A DNA stretch of 64,000 nt. Source: Neptunomonas antarctica (GTDB lineage Bacteria; Pseudomonadota; Gammaproteobacteria; Pseudomonadales; Balneatricaceae). Where the stretch lies: NCBI RefSeq assembly GCF_001305295.1, contig NZ_LJSI01000053.1, forward strand, positions 372,001 through 436,000. Reading direction: 5' to 3'. Made by a program: the position numbers and the translations under genes. Positions 9,534 through 17,489 of this stretch are shown here, piece by piece (within the stretch, counting starts at the first letter, position 1; each line of letters begins with the position of its first letter). The notes under the pieces are model-generated. The model was given only the letters and a program-made list of their open reading frames with translations, had not been told where the DNA came from and did not search any database.

Positions 9534-10201
9534 TGTTTACCGGTATTATTGAAGCAATAGGGAACGTGGCTGCGATAGAGCAGGCTCAGGGTGATATGCG
9601 CCTTTATATACGTACCAATACGCTTGATTTGTCGGATGTGAAGCGCGGAGATAGTATTGCGACCAACGGCGTTTGTCTGACGGCCGTTGAGCTTACAGGA
9701 GATGGTTTTTGGGCGGATGTTTCACGCGAATCGTTAGCGCATACCCGCTTCGCATCATTGAAAGTGGGTGAAAAAGTTAATTTAGAAAAAGCACTGATGG
9801 CGTCCGGTCGTTTGGGCGGTCATATCGTGACCGGACATGTTGATGGTATCGGTAAGGTTATTGAGCGTCGGGAAGATGCCCGTTCAATACATCTGGTAGT
9901 TGAAGCGCCTGCGGCGTTGTCCCGCTATATTGCCGCAAAAGGCTCGATTACCGTCGATGGTGTCAGCCTGACGGTTAATAGTGTGGAAGGTGCGTTGTTA
10001 ACGCTCAATATTGTGCCTCATACTGCGCAGGAAACGTTGCTTGATCGTTATGTGGCCGGAACAGAGGTGCACTTGGAAGTAGATATTATTGCCCGTTATA
10101 TGGAGCGTCTTCTGCTGGCCGGACGAGCAGATGATACGCAGGAACAGCAAAGTGGGTTGACGCTGGCGACGCTGGCGGAACATGGTTATATGAAGCGCTA
10201 A
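9533..10201 (+). CDS. ribE: Riboflavin synthase alpha chain
   Basis: Dismutates two 6,7-dimethyl-8-ribityllumazines to riboflavin plus the pyrimidinedione. The 222 residues consist of two lumazine-binding barrels: MFTGIIEAIGNV opens the first, GHIVTGHVDGIGKV starts the second, and DGVSLTVNSV repeats the first-barrel motif (NGVCLTAVEL). It overlaps ribD by one base, and ribBX follows 19 bases later. Called ribC in some species; this is the synthase, not a flavokinase. Confidence 0.96.
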   Translation: MFTGIIEAIGNVAAIEQAQGDMRLYIRTNTLDLSDVKRGDSIATNGVCLTAVELTGDGFWADVSRESLAHTRFASLKVGEKVNLEKALMASGRLGGHIVTGHVDGIGKVIERREDARSIHLVVEAPAALSRYIAAKGSITVDGVSLTVNSVEGALLTLNIVPHTAQETLLDRYVAGTEVHLEVDIIARYMERLLLAGRADDTQEQQSGLTLATLAEHGYMKR

Positions 10202-10220
10202 AAGCTTACAAAACAGGAAG

Positions 10221-11345
10221 ATGATGATGGAGCTCAATAGCCCACAAGAACTGATTGAAGATATTCGTCAGGGTAAAATGGTCATCCTGATGGATGATGA
10301 AGACCGTGAAAATGAAGGTGATATCCTTATCGCCGCTGACCAGGTGCGTGCTGAAGATATCAATTTTATGGCGACGCATGCCCGTGGTCTTATTTGCCTG
10401 ACGTTGACACAGAATCGTTGCGAGCAGTTAAAGCTGCCGTTAATGGTGCAAAGTAACGGTGCCCAGTTCTCGACTAATTTCACCATGTCTATCGAAGCGG
10501 CAACGGGTGTGACGACGGGTATCTCTGCGGCCGATCGTGCGCACACAGTACGGGTTGCCGTTAAAGGTGATGCCAAGCCGGAAGACATTGTCCAGCCTGG
10601 CCATGTTTTTCCACTGATGGCACAGCCCGGTGGTGTATTGAGCCGTGCAGGACACACTGAAGCGGGTTGTGACTTAGCACGTTTAGCGGGTCTGACCCCG
10701 GCGGCTGTGATTGTAGAGATTATGAATGAAGACGGCACTATGGCGCGTCGTCCTGACCTCGAAAAATTCGCCGAGAAGCACAATCTGAAAATTGGTACGA
10801 TTGCCGATTTGATTCATTACCGCACGACTAATGAGCGTACCGTCGAAAAAGCCGATGAAGGCATTCTTTCGACAGAATACGGTGATTTTAATTACACCAC
10901 GTATCACGACACAATCCAGAACGTAACGCACATGGCGCTGGTTAAAGGTGATATTTCATCTGATGAAGCCACGATTGTGCGTGTACATGTGCGTGGCGAT
11001 GTCTTGCGTGACTTGGTGGGCGTTAACCGCGATGGCGACTCTAAATGGACGATGCATCGTGCCTTGGAGTACGTTGCTAAACAAGGGCAAGGGGTTGTGC
11101 TGCTGCTGGATAATGGTCAGCGGGAAGACTTAGGTGTTGCGCTTGATCGTGTCTTGGGTAAACAGCCTAAAATACGTGCGGCTAACTTCAGTTCATCGGG
11201 TGCCTACCTGACGGTCGGTACCGGCTCTCAGATTCTACGTGATCTGGGCGTTGGCAAGATGCGTCTGCTCAGTTCTCCGATTAAATTTAATGCGATTTCC
11301 GGATTTGATCTGGAAATTGTGGAATACATCCCCTGCGATGAGTAA
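10221..11345 (+). CDS. ribBX: RibBX: DHBP synthase with a degenerate GTP cyclohydrolase II-like domain
   Basis: The N-terminal domain (~5-200) is an intact 3,4-dihydroxy-2-butanone-4-phosphate synthase, with DDEDRENEGD near the N-terminus and HTEAGCDLARLAG further on. The C-terminal half (~205-370) aligns with GTP cyclohydrolase II but has lost what catalysis needs: where RibA has [18 protein letters not shown] (three zinc cysteines), this protein reads RGDVLRDLVGVNRDGDSKW with no cysteine, and the RQEGRGIGL region is replaced by DNGQREDLG. This matches the RibBX hybrid described in Shewanella and other proteobacteria. A genuine ribA at 16799 supplies the missing activity. The X domain may be structural or regulatory. 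Confidence 0.92.
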   Translation: MMMELNSPQELIEDIRQGKMVILMDDEDRENEGDILIAADQVRAEDINFMATHARGLICLTLTQNRCEQLKLPLMVQSNGAQFSTNFTMSIEAATGVTTGISAADRAHTVRVAVKGDAKPEDIVQPGHVFPLMAQPGGVLSRAGHTEAGCDLARLAGLTPAAVIVEIMNEDGTMARRPDLEKFAEKHNLKIGTIADLIHYRTTNERTVEKADEGILSTEYGDFNYTTYHDTIQNVTHMALVKGDISSDEATIVRVHVRGDVLRDLVGVNRDGDSKWTMHRALEYVAKQGQGVVLLLDNGQREDLGVALDRVLGKQPKIRAANFSSSGAYLTVGTGSQILRDLGVGKMRLLSSPIKFNAISGFDLEIVEYIPCDE

Positions 11346-11361
11346 TTAACAGGAACACACT

Positions 11362-11835
11362 ATGTCAGTACAAATTATTGAAGGTGACTTCGTTTCCGCC
11401 GATGGTAACTACACCATCGTAGTGGGCCGTTTCAACGCATTTGTGGTTGAGAGCTTATTGGAAGGCGCGTTGGATACCCTAAAGCGCCATGGCGTTAAAG
11501 AAGAAAATATCCGGGTAGTGCGTGTACCGGGCGCATTTGAAATTCCTTTGGTGGTGCAAAAAGTTGCAGCGCAGAAGAAAGATGATGCCATTATTGCTTT
11601 AGGTGCTGTTATCCGTGGCGGAACGCCTCATTTCGAGTATGTTTCAGCCGAAAGTTCGAAAGGTGTCGCTCAGGTGGCTATGGACTCCGGCATCCCTGTA
11701 GCAAACGGTATTCTGACTGTGAATAGTATCGAACAGGCGATTGAACGTTCGGGTACAAAAGCTGGCAATAAAGGCGCTGAAGCAGCGTTATCTGCACTAG
11801 AAATGGTTAGCTTACTGCGTAACCTTGAGGCGTAA
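11362..11835 (+). CDS. ribH: 6,7-dimethyl-8-ribityllumazine synthase
   Basis: Condenses the RibD product with DHBP to form lumazine, the substrate of RibE; usually forms icosahedral or pentameric shells. The 157 residues include [29 protein letters not shown] with the catalytic histidine region, and [13 protein letters not shown]. It sits 16 bases after ribBX, and its stop overlaps the nusB start (TAATG), so rib and nus expression are coupled. Confidence 0.97.
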   Translation: MSVQIIEGDFVSADGNYTIVVGRFNAFVVESLLEGALDTLKRHGVKEENIRVVRVPGAFEIPLVVQKVAAQKKDDAIIALGAVIRGGTPHFEYVSAESSKGVAQVAMDSGIPVANGILTVNSIEQAIERSGTKAGNKGAEAALSALEMVSLLRNLEA

Positions 11836-12335
11836 TGGGAATGATAGAAGAAAACTCTCCAACTCCAGATCCAGCTCCACAAAAAGCGAAAAAAACATCA
11901 TTAACCTTGCAGCGACGTGCTGCCCGTAGTTTTGCTTTGCAGGCCCTGTATCAGTGGCACATGGCTGGCCAACCGGTGAATGAGATTGAAGCTCATTTTC
12001 GGGTTGAAAATGATATGTCAGGTACCGATATAAAACTGTTTCGTGAACTCCTGCAAGGCGTGACTCATGCAAAGAGTGAGTTGGATGAAGCATTTCAGCC
12101 TTTCCTTGATAGGGGATTGCATGAGCTTGATCCTATCGAATTAGCGGTATTGCGCATCGGTAGCTTTGAATTGATGCATCGTCCTGCAGTGCCTTACCGT
12201 GTTGCGATCAACGAAAGTGTTGATTTAGCCAAGATCTTTGGCGCGACTGATAGCCATCGCTATGTTAATGGTATCTTGGACAAACTGGCTCAGCGCGTAC
12301 GTATGGTTGAGATCCGGGGCGCACGCGGAAAATAG
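11835..12335 (+). CDS. nusB: Transcription antitermination factor NusB
   Basis: All-helical RNA-binding protein that with NusE (S10) recognises boxA in rRNA leaders. The NusB domain spans ~25-160, with [16 protein letters not shown] at its start and [13 protein letters not shown] near its end. The 20-residue N-terminal extension is polar and proline/lysine-rich. The start chosen overlaps ribH; an in-frame ATG two codons later is also possible. thiL follows 6 bases downstream. Confidence 0.96.
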   Translation: MGMIEENSPTPDPAPQKAKKTSLTLQRRAARSFALQALYQWHMAGQPVNEIEAHFRVENDMSGTDIKLFRELLQGVTHAKSELDEAFQPFLDRGLHELDPIELAVLRIGSFELMHRPAVPYRVAINESVDLAKIFGATDSHRYVNGILDKLAQRVRMVEIRGARGK

Positions 12336-12341
12336 TCGATC

Positions 12342-13301
12342 ATGGATGAGTTTGCACTGATACGACGCTATTTTCAGTCGTTGCAACAAGATGGCTTACC
12401 TTCCAGCGTATCAGTGGGGATCGGGGATGACTGTGCGGTATTGAACGTGCCGCCAGATCAGCAGTTGGTTGTGTCTATTGATACGCTGGTGGAAGGTGTC
12501 CATTTTTTACCGGATACTCCCGCCGATCAGCTCGCCTGGCGTATTTTAGGCGCTGCCGTTAGCGATTTAGCTGCCATGGGCGCAACACCTGCGTGGTTAA
12601 CATTAGCGCTTACATTGCCGCAAGCAGAGGAATCCTGGATTAGTGCTTTCTCTGCTGCGCTGTCTGCAGCGACCCGGCAGTACAATATTCAGCTGGTGGG
12701 TGGCGATACGACTCGAGGGCCGCTTACGCTTACGGCGCAAGTGCATGGTTTTGTTAAAACCGGTACGGCGCTATTACGCAAAGGTGCAAAGCCTGGCGAT
12801 TTGATCTGTGTAACCGGTACGCTGGGAGATAGTCGGGCAGGGCTTGACACCTTGCTGAATGATGCCTCGTTAGATGAAGATGTGGCGTATCTGCGACGGC
12901 GTTTTTATCGGCCTGAGCCGAGAATAGAGACGGGCCAATTGATATCTCCTTTCGCCTCTTCTTGTATCGATATTTCTGATGGACTGCTGGGAGATATTAA
13001 TCATATTCTGGAGCAATCGGGTGTCGGGGCGCAAATAAACCCTGCCGCACTGCCGCTCTCAGCTGAGTTGCTAAGATTCGCGGGTCAAAAAAAGGCACGA
13101 AGTTGGGCGTTAACAGGTGGTGAAGATTTTGAACTTTGCTTTACTGTGCCACCCTCACAGTGGATAAGTCTGCAGTCACAATTACAGCATCACGACGTGC
13201 AAGTAACACCTGTAGGTGCTATTTGTGAAGCCACAGGTATACAGCTCTTTATAGAATGCGAGTGGCAGATGGTTGAAGCATCAGGCTATAAACACTTTTA
13301 A
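12342..13301 (+). CDS. thiL: Thiamine-monophosphate kinase
   Basis: Phosphorylates thiamine monophosphate to thiamine diphosphate with ATP. The 319 residues carry the PurM-like signatures: GIGDDCAVLN near the N-terminus, the metal-binding SIDTLVEGVHF, VGGDTTRGP, and CIDISDGLLGDI. Its last codons (TTT TAA) form the first unit of a 13-bp tandem repeat that fills the gap to pgpA. The position between nusB and pgpA is the conserved gammaproteobacterial one. Confidence 0.96.
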   Translation: MDEFALIRRYFQSLQQDGLPSSVSVGIGDDCAVLNVPPDQQLVVSIDTLVEGVHFLPDTPADQLAWRILGAAVSDLAAMGATPAWLTLALTLPQAEESWISAFSAALSAATRQYNIQLVGGDTTRGPLTLTAQVHGFVKTGTALLRKGAKPGDLICVTGTLGDSRAGLDTLLNDASLDEDVAYLRRRFYRPEPRIETGQLISPFASSCIDISDGLLGDINHILEQSGVGAQINPAALPLSAELLRFAGQKKARSWALTGGEDFELCFTVPPSQWISLQSQLQHHDVQVTPVGAICEATGIQLFIECEWQMVEASGYKHF

Positions 13302-13361
13302 CCGGGCTCTTTAACCAGGAGCTTTAATTAAGCTCGTTAACCCGACTGTTTAATCAAATTC
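13297..13361 (+). repeat. 13-bp tandem repeat, five units, after thiL
   Basis: Five consecutive 13-base units starting at 13297, 13310, 13323, 13336 and 13349: TTTAACCGGGCTC, TTTAACCAGGAGC, TTTAATTAAGCTC, GTTAACCCGACTG, TTTAATCAAATTC. The thiL stop codon TAA is bases 3-5 of unit one. Every unit keeps TTAA, and because 13 is not a multiple of 3 the TAA triplets rotate through the reading frames. A closely similar array follows urtA (24687-24764) in the same register. Confidence 0.8.
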
Positions 13362-13374
13362 AAAGAGAAATCAT

Positions 13375-13851
13375 ATGAAACCCGACGCTATCAGTATTTT
13401 AAAGAATCCTATTCACTGTCTGGCATTTGGTTTAGGCAGCGGTCTTGCTCCTAAAGCACCAGGTACTTTTGGTACGCTAGCGGCTGTGCCATTGTTTTTA
13501 TTGTTGTCCTCGTTATCGTTATCTGAATACCTCTATGTGGTGGTATTTACCTCGGTTATCGGTATCTATCTCTGTGGAAAAACAGCCCGCGATTTAGGTG
13601 TACATGACCATCCGGGAATTGTTTGGGATGAGTTTGTCGGATTCTGGATTACGATGATCGCCATACCTGTTACCTGGTGGAGCGTCCTATTAGGGTTTGC
13701 ACTGTTCAGACTCTTTGATATATGGAAACCATGGCCTATTAAGTGGGTAGATCAACATGTTGATGGTGGCTTTGGAATTATGTTTGATGATGTTTTAGCG
13801 GGTCTGTTAGCGCTGGGTTGTATGCATCTGTTTATTCAGTTCATGTCTTAA
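13375..13851 (+). CDS. pgpA: Phosphatidylglycerophosphatase A
   Basis: Inner-membrane phosphatase converting phosphatidylglycerophosphate to phosphatidylglycerol. The 158 residues include the GLGSGLAPKAPGTFGTLAA opening, HDHPGIVWDEFVGFWI (conserved acidic active-site region) and FDDVLAGLLAL near the end, with four probable membrane helices. It follows thiL, as in Pseudomonas. The 73-base gap to thiL is largely the 13-bp repeat. Confidence 0.93.
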   Translation: MKPDAISILKNPIHCLAFGLGSGLAPKAPGTFGTLAAVPLFLLLSSLSLSEYLYVVVFTSVIGIYLCGKTARDLGVHDHPGIVWDEFVGFWITMIAIPVTWWSVLLGFALFRLFDIWKPWPIKWVDQHVDGGFGIMFDDVLAGLLALGCMHLFIQFMS

Positions 13852-13884
13852 CAAGTAATTTTTTGTTCTAAAAACAGTGGCTTT

Positions 13885-13907
13885 TTTCAGTTTGGTTTCA
13901 GTTTCAG
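13885..13907 (+). promoter_or_regulatory. Direct-repeat TTTCAG boxes, candidate response-regulator site
   Basis: TTTCAG, 5 bases, TTTCAG, then immediately TTTCAG. The first two hexamers repeat at 11 bases, the spacing used by OmpR/PhoP-family regulators. They lie just before a TATTCT -10 candidate (13912-13917), so they occupy the -35 zone as in activated promoters. The regulator gene at 14708 is an obvious candidate. Confidence 0.5.
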
Positions 13908-13946
13908 GGCTTATTCTGCAATTGAAAATAAAAAAGGAGAAAGATC

Positions 13947-14264
13947 ATGAAAACGTTCACACAGACAATTGCTCTTACTTCAATCCTCTTTGCTGCTAGC
14001 GCGATAGCTTCAGCTGAAGGATTGGCTCCACCCATGCACTCAACTGAACTCAACATGAGCTACCCAAGTACTATGATGGCGGGTAAGCATGGTCATCCTG
14101 CTGACCTTTATCAAAATACGCTTTCAAAAAGCTCCACAGAGCGCCAGATGGGGCAAGGTTCTTTTTCTACACCACATTTAGCAGATTTTTGTGTAATAAC
14201 AGACTTATCTGTTGCTCTTAATGAGCATTCAGTAGAAAACCATTTAGGTGGTAAGCAATGCTGA
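13947..14264 (+). CDS. Small secreted protein of unknown function
   Basis: 105 residues with a clear signal peptide (positive start, hydrophobic core, cleavage near ASAIASA-EG at ~23). The mature part is polar, with several histidines and methionines (PPMHSTELNMSYPSTMM, KHGHPADLY) and two cysteines near the end. I do not recognise a family. A strong AAAGGAGA ribosome site and a candidate OmpR-type box lie upstream, and a PepSY/two-component module follows, so it is probably a target or accessory of that sensor system. The Met/His content would fit metal or stress contact, but that is only a guess. Confidence 0.7.
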   Translation: MKTFTQTIALTSILFAASAIASAEGLAPPMHSTELNMSYPSTMMAGKHGHPADLYQNTLSKSSTERQMGQGSFSTPHLADFCVITDLSVALNEHSVENHLGGKQC

Positions 14265-14298
14265 GTATGATGTTGCGTAGTACTTTTTCTAGAGCTAT

Positions 14299-14339
14299 AT
14301 AGTATAGGGGGATGCAGCAATGTATCTCCTTTATACTAT
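14299..14339. promoter_or_regulatory. Hairpin between the secreted-protein gene and the PepSY gene
   Basis: Arms ATAGTATA and TATACTAT, extended inward by a GGGGGAT / ATCTCCTT near-pairing. It has no T-run on the plus strand, so it is an attenuator, processing or protection hairpin rather than a standard terminator. The next gene starts 20 bases later. Confidence 0.4.
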
Positions 14340-14360
14340 GCAGTTAACGATGGATATTAT

Positions 14361-14711
14361 ATGAATAAAAAGAAGATATATATTCTGTTACCTTTGATAG
14401 CGTTGTTATCTCCATTAGTTGAAGCGGGTGAAGGAACACCAATCAGCTCTCCTATCTATGAAAACGGTTCTCGATTAGATTATCAGGCATGTCGCGTATT
14501 AGTCAGACGAGGAGAGATTCTTCCTATGTCCGATCTGATGACGCTAGCAAAAAAGAGATCAACCGACCATATTCTGGACGCTTTTTTATTGAAGCAAAAC
14601 GATCGTTACTTTTACCAAATAGAAGCGGTCGGCGATAATGGTATTGTTAATATATTCTATATGGATGCCACCTCAGGTGAGCTGCTGCAGAATTTAGGAA
14701 AGTCTGAATGA
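14361..14711 (+). CDS. PepSY-domain periplasmic protein
   Basis: 116 residues with an N-terminal signal peptide (~1-22). The rest is one PepSY-like unit: a SDLMTLAKKR helix, then strands DAFLLKQNDRYFYQIEAVG and IVNIFYMDATSGELL. PepSY proteins often sit next to two-component systems and modulate their sensors. It overlaps the response-regulator gene by 4 bases (ATGA), so all three are one operon. Ribosome site weak. Confidence 0.75.
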   Translation: MNKKKIYILLPLIALLSPLVEAGEGTPISSPIYENGSRLDYQACRVLVRRGEILPMSDLMTLAKKRSTDHILDAFLLKQNDRYFYQIEAVGDNGIVNIFYMDATSGELLQNLGKSE

Positions 14712-15373
14712 GAATACTCTTAGTAGAAGATGATCCTGCCTTAGGGCCCGATTTGAAAAAAGAGTTGGCAGGGATGGGCTACGCTGTTGATCTTGCTGAT
14801 AACGGTGTTGATGCCGAAGCATTGGGTTATGAGGATATCTACGATCTGGCTGTGCTGGATTTGGGATTGCCGCAGCGCCCTGGTATTGAGGTGCTGAAAA
14901 ATTGGCGTAAACGCAGTAATAATATTCCAACGTTAATACTCACGGCTCGCTCCTCATGGCAGGAAAAGATCGACGGTTTTGATGCAGGAGCCGATGATTA
15001 TTTAGCGAAGCCCTTTCATACAGAGGAATTGGTCGCACGTATGACGGCCTTATTACGTCGTGCAAAACAGCAGCCAACTAAACAGCTCGAAATATCAGGT
15101 TTGATTCTGAATGAAAAGACTCAGGCCGTGAGTGTCGATGGAGTCGATGAGTTTGAGTTAACAGGAATGGAATATAAACTGTTGAGATATTTCATGCACA
15201 ATCCCGGAAGGTTGCTTTCTAAACTGCAAATTGTCGAACACATTTATGATGATGGCACGGAAAATGACAGCAATGTTGTTGAAGCTTATATCAAGATGCT
15301 GCGCAAAAAAATTGGTAAAGAACGTATCCAGACAAAACGGGGTCAGGGTTATATTTTTGTAAATCAGGCATGA
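14708..15373 (+). CDS. OmpR/PhoP-family response regulator
   Basis: 221 residues: receiver domain (~1-115) with acidic pocket VEDD, phosphoacceptor in LDLGLP (~residue 51) and the AKPF lysine, then a winged-helix DNA-binding domain (~125-220) ending in KRGQGYIF. It resembles PhoP/QseB-type regulators. It overlaps the PepSY gene before it and the kinase gene after it by ATGA, so stoichiometric coupling is likely. Probable target: the TTTCAG direct repeats upstream of the secreted-protein gene. Confidence 0.92.
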   Translation: MRILLVEDDPALGPDLKKELAGMGYAVDLADNGVDAEALGYEDIYDLAVLDLGLPQRPGIEVLKNWRKRSNNIPTLILTARSSWQEKIDGFDAGADDYLAKPFHTEELVARMTALLRRAKQQPTKQLEISGLILNEKTQAVSVDGVDEFELTGMEYKLLRYFMHNPGRLLSKLQIVEHIYDDGTENDSNVVEAYIKMLRKKIGKERIQTKRGQGYIFVNQA

Positions 15374-16737
15374 TAAATTCTATTCAGGGTCGCCTTAATC
15401 TGGCATTTATTGGCCTGACACTTGTCGTTTTTACCATACTCTGGTTTATGCAGGGTATGGCCGTTCGGGATGTGGCTTACGAGTTCGTTAGCGCAAGAAT
15501 GCAAAGTGATGCTCGCACAGTGTTGCAAGCTGTTATGCGAAAAGATAACGAATGGCAAATTGATCCCAATTACATCTCTCCCGTTTATACGCTGCCTATG
15601 TCTGGTCATTATTATCAATTCCTGGTTGATGAGGGTGAGTGGATATATTCAAGATCATTGTGGGATGAAGAGATCCCTACTTATGATGGAAAACCCGTTG
15701 GGCAAATGAATATTAATTTGCAATATAAGCGCGATATTCCCTGGCTGGTCTATGATCACCGTTTTGAAAAATCAGGCCATCAGATTCGTATCGTATTAGC
15801 GGAAGATATTAGTCATATCGAGGCTGAAGTCGAACGTTTGCGTTGGTGGGTTGCCGGTATCGGATTAAAATTTACTATTATTCTATTGATTGCTCAGATC
15901 ATTATTATTCGTGGTGGTTTAAAAAGCCTAACGCGAATGCGACTGGATATAGTCAGACTTAAAGAGGGTGATATATCTAGCCTGCCTGAGGTTCAGGTTA
16001 AAGAAATAGCCCCCTTAGTCAACGAAATCAATTACATGGTTGAGAGTATGAGTCTCAGGCTGGATCGTTCACGTCATGCTGTGGGCAATTTGGCACATGC
16101 CGCTAAAACGCCGCTTACTGTGATTGACCGACAAATTGAAACCCTCAGGCAATCCAGTCCTGAATGCGCTAATGCACTTGAGCAGCAATCTAAAGCATTA
16201 CGCAGTCTGGTGGAGCGCGAGCTCACCCGTGCACGTATTGCCGGTGCTGCCATGCCGGGGCAGAAGGTGATTATTGAGGAAGAAGTAGAGAAGCTCATTA
16301 AAGCGATGAAGATGATTCATCGCGACAAGCAACTTGGCTATGAGGTTTGTATCAAGAGCACTACCTTTTTTCCTGGCGAGCGGGATGATCTGATCGAGTT
16401 GATGGGGAATTTAATAGACAACGCGAGCAAATGGGCGACAACGCAGGTTCGCATCAGAGGTATGATGAACGATCACTGTTTAGAGCTGTGTATCGAGGAT
16501 GATGGGCCGGGCATTCCTGCAGATAACATGGCTCAGTTAATAGCCCGGGGTGAAAGACTTGATGAATCTACCATCGGACATGGTTTAGGGCTTAGTATCG
16601 TGATGGAAATTGTTCGTCAGTATAAAGGCATGTTCGAACTTCTGCCCTCCGATATGGGTGGATTACATGCGCATCTATTGTTACCTCGGCAGCAGAATGC
16701 TGAACTGAGATCAGTTGCATCGACCAGTCAGTTATAA
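15370..16737 (+). CDS. PhoQ/QseC-like sensor histidine kinase
   Basis: Inner-membrane kinase of 455 residues with two membrane helices (~8-28 and ~160-180) around a ~130-residue periplasmic sensor. The phosphoacceptor box is LAHAAKTPLTVIDRQ, a variant of the usual HELRTPL as in PhoQ. The N-box is GNLIDNASKWA, and the G-boxes EDDGPGIP and GHGLGLSIV are intact. The signal is unknown; acidic residues in the periplasmic part would permit cation or peptide sensing. Partner of the preceding response regulator. Confidence 0.9.
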   Translation: MINSIQGRLNLAFIGLTLVVFTILWFMQGMAVRDVAYEFVSARMQSDARTVLQAVMRKDNEWQIDPNYISPVYTLPMSGHYYQFLVDEGEWIYSRSLWDEEIPTYDGKPVGQMNINLQYKRDIPWLVYDHRFEKSGHQIRIVLAEDISHIEAEVERLRWWVAGIGLKFTIILLIAQIIIIRGGLKSLTRMRLDIVRLKEGDISSLPEVQVKEIAPLVNEINYMVESMSLRLDRSRHAVGNLAHAAKTPLTVIDRQIETLRQSSPECANALEQQSKALRSLVERELTRARIAGAAMPGQKVIIEEEVEKLIKAMKMIHRDKQLGYEVCIKSTTFFPGERDDLIELMGNLIDNASKWATTQVRIRGMMNDHCLELCIEDDGPGIPADNMAQLIARGERLDESTIGHGLGLSIVMEIVRQYKGMFELLPSDMGGLHAHLLLPRQQNAELRSVASTSQL

Positions 16738-16798
16738 TGATTACCCAAAAGAGCCATCCACTGATAAACTATGCTGCCTGTTTTCTGAGGATAGATGA

Positions 16799-17416
16799 GT
16801 GACTGTCGAGTATGTAGCTGATTCCAAACTTCCCATGCCTTGGGGAACCTTTACTATGGTGGGTTTTGAAGACACCGAAACCGGTAAAGAACATATAGCC
16901 ATGGTGTTTGGCGACGTGTCCGGTGATGAACCGGTATTAGCGCGCATTCACTCAGAATGTCTCACGGGGGATGCTTTGTTTAGTCTGCGTTGTGACTGTG
17001 GATTTCAGCTCCAGGAAGCGCTTAAGCGTATCGCAGAAAATGGTTGTGGTGTGCTTCTGTATTTACGTCAGGAAGGCCGGGGAATTGGTCTGCTTAACAA
17101 GATTAAAGCCTATCACCTACAAGATCAGGGTGCTGATACCGTTGAAGCCAACGAACGTTTAGGGTTTGCCGCAGATCTGCGAAACTACAGCATGTGTGAG
17201 CCTATGCTGGAGTATTTGGGGGTCAAGTCGGTCAGATTGATGACAAATAATCCTCGTAAAGTCTCTGCTATGGAAAGCTATGGCGTTAAAGTCGCTGAAC
17301 GTGTACCGCTACAGGTAGGGAAAAACCGTCATAATGAAGAATATCTGGCGACTAAAATGGGCAAGATGGGCCATATGATGTCAGAACATCATTTTACGGA
17401 TAAAGATAAAAGCTAA
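16799..17416 (+). CDS. ribA: GTP cyclohydrolase II
   Basis: First committed step of riboflavin synthesis (GTP to the diaminopyrimidine, formate and pyrophosphate). The 205 residues keep the zinc cysteines C54, C65 and C67 in [19 protein letters not shown] and the RQEGRGIGL catalytic loop. This is the functional partner of the crippled C-terminal domain in RibBX at 10221. The start is GTG at 16799: the nearby ATG at 16795 runs into a stop after eight codons. Separate from the main rib cluster, as in Pseudomonas. Confidence 0.96.
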   Translation: MTVEYVADSKLPMPWGTFTMVGFEDTETGKEHIAMVFGDVSGDEPVLARIHSECLTGDALFSLRCDCGFQLQEALKRIAENGCGVLLYLRQEGRGIGLLNKIKAYHLQDQGADTVEANERLGFAADLRNYSMCEPMLEYLGVKSVRLMTNNPRKVSAMESYGVKVAERVPLQVGKNRHNEEYLATKMGKMGHMMSEHHFTDKDKS

Positions 17417-17489
17417 CCTGTTTGTTGGACTGTTGGTAGATAGTTTCGTGATATTTAGGCTAGTTATAGATAATTCATTGGTTTTTAAT

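Noticed and set aside
8300-10221. FMN riboswitch before the rib genes
   Set aside because: No conserved FMN-aptamer blocks were found upstream of ribD, ribE or ribBX.
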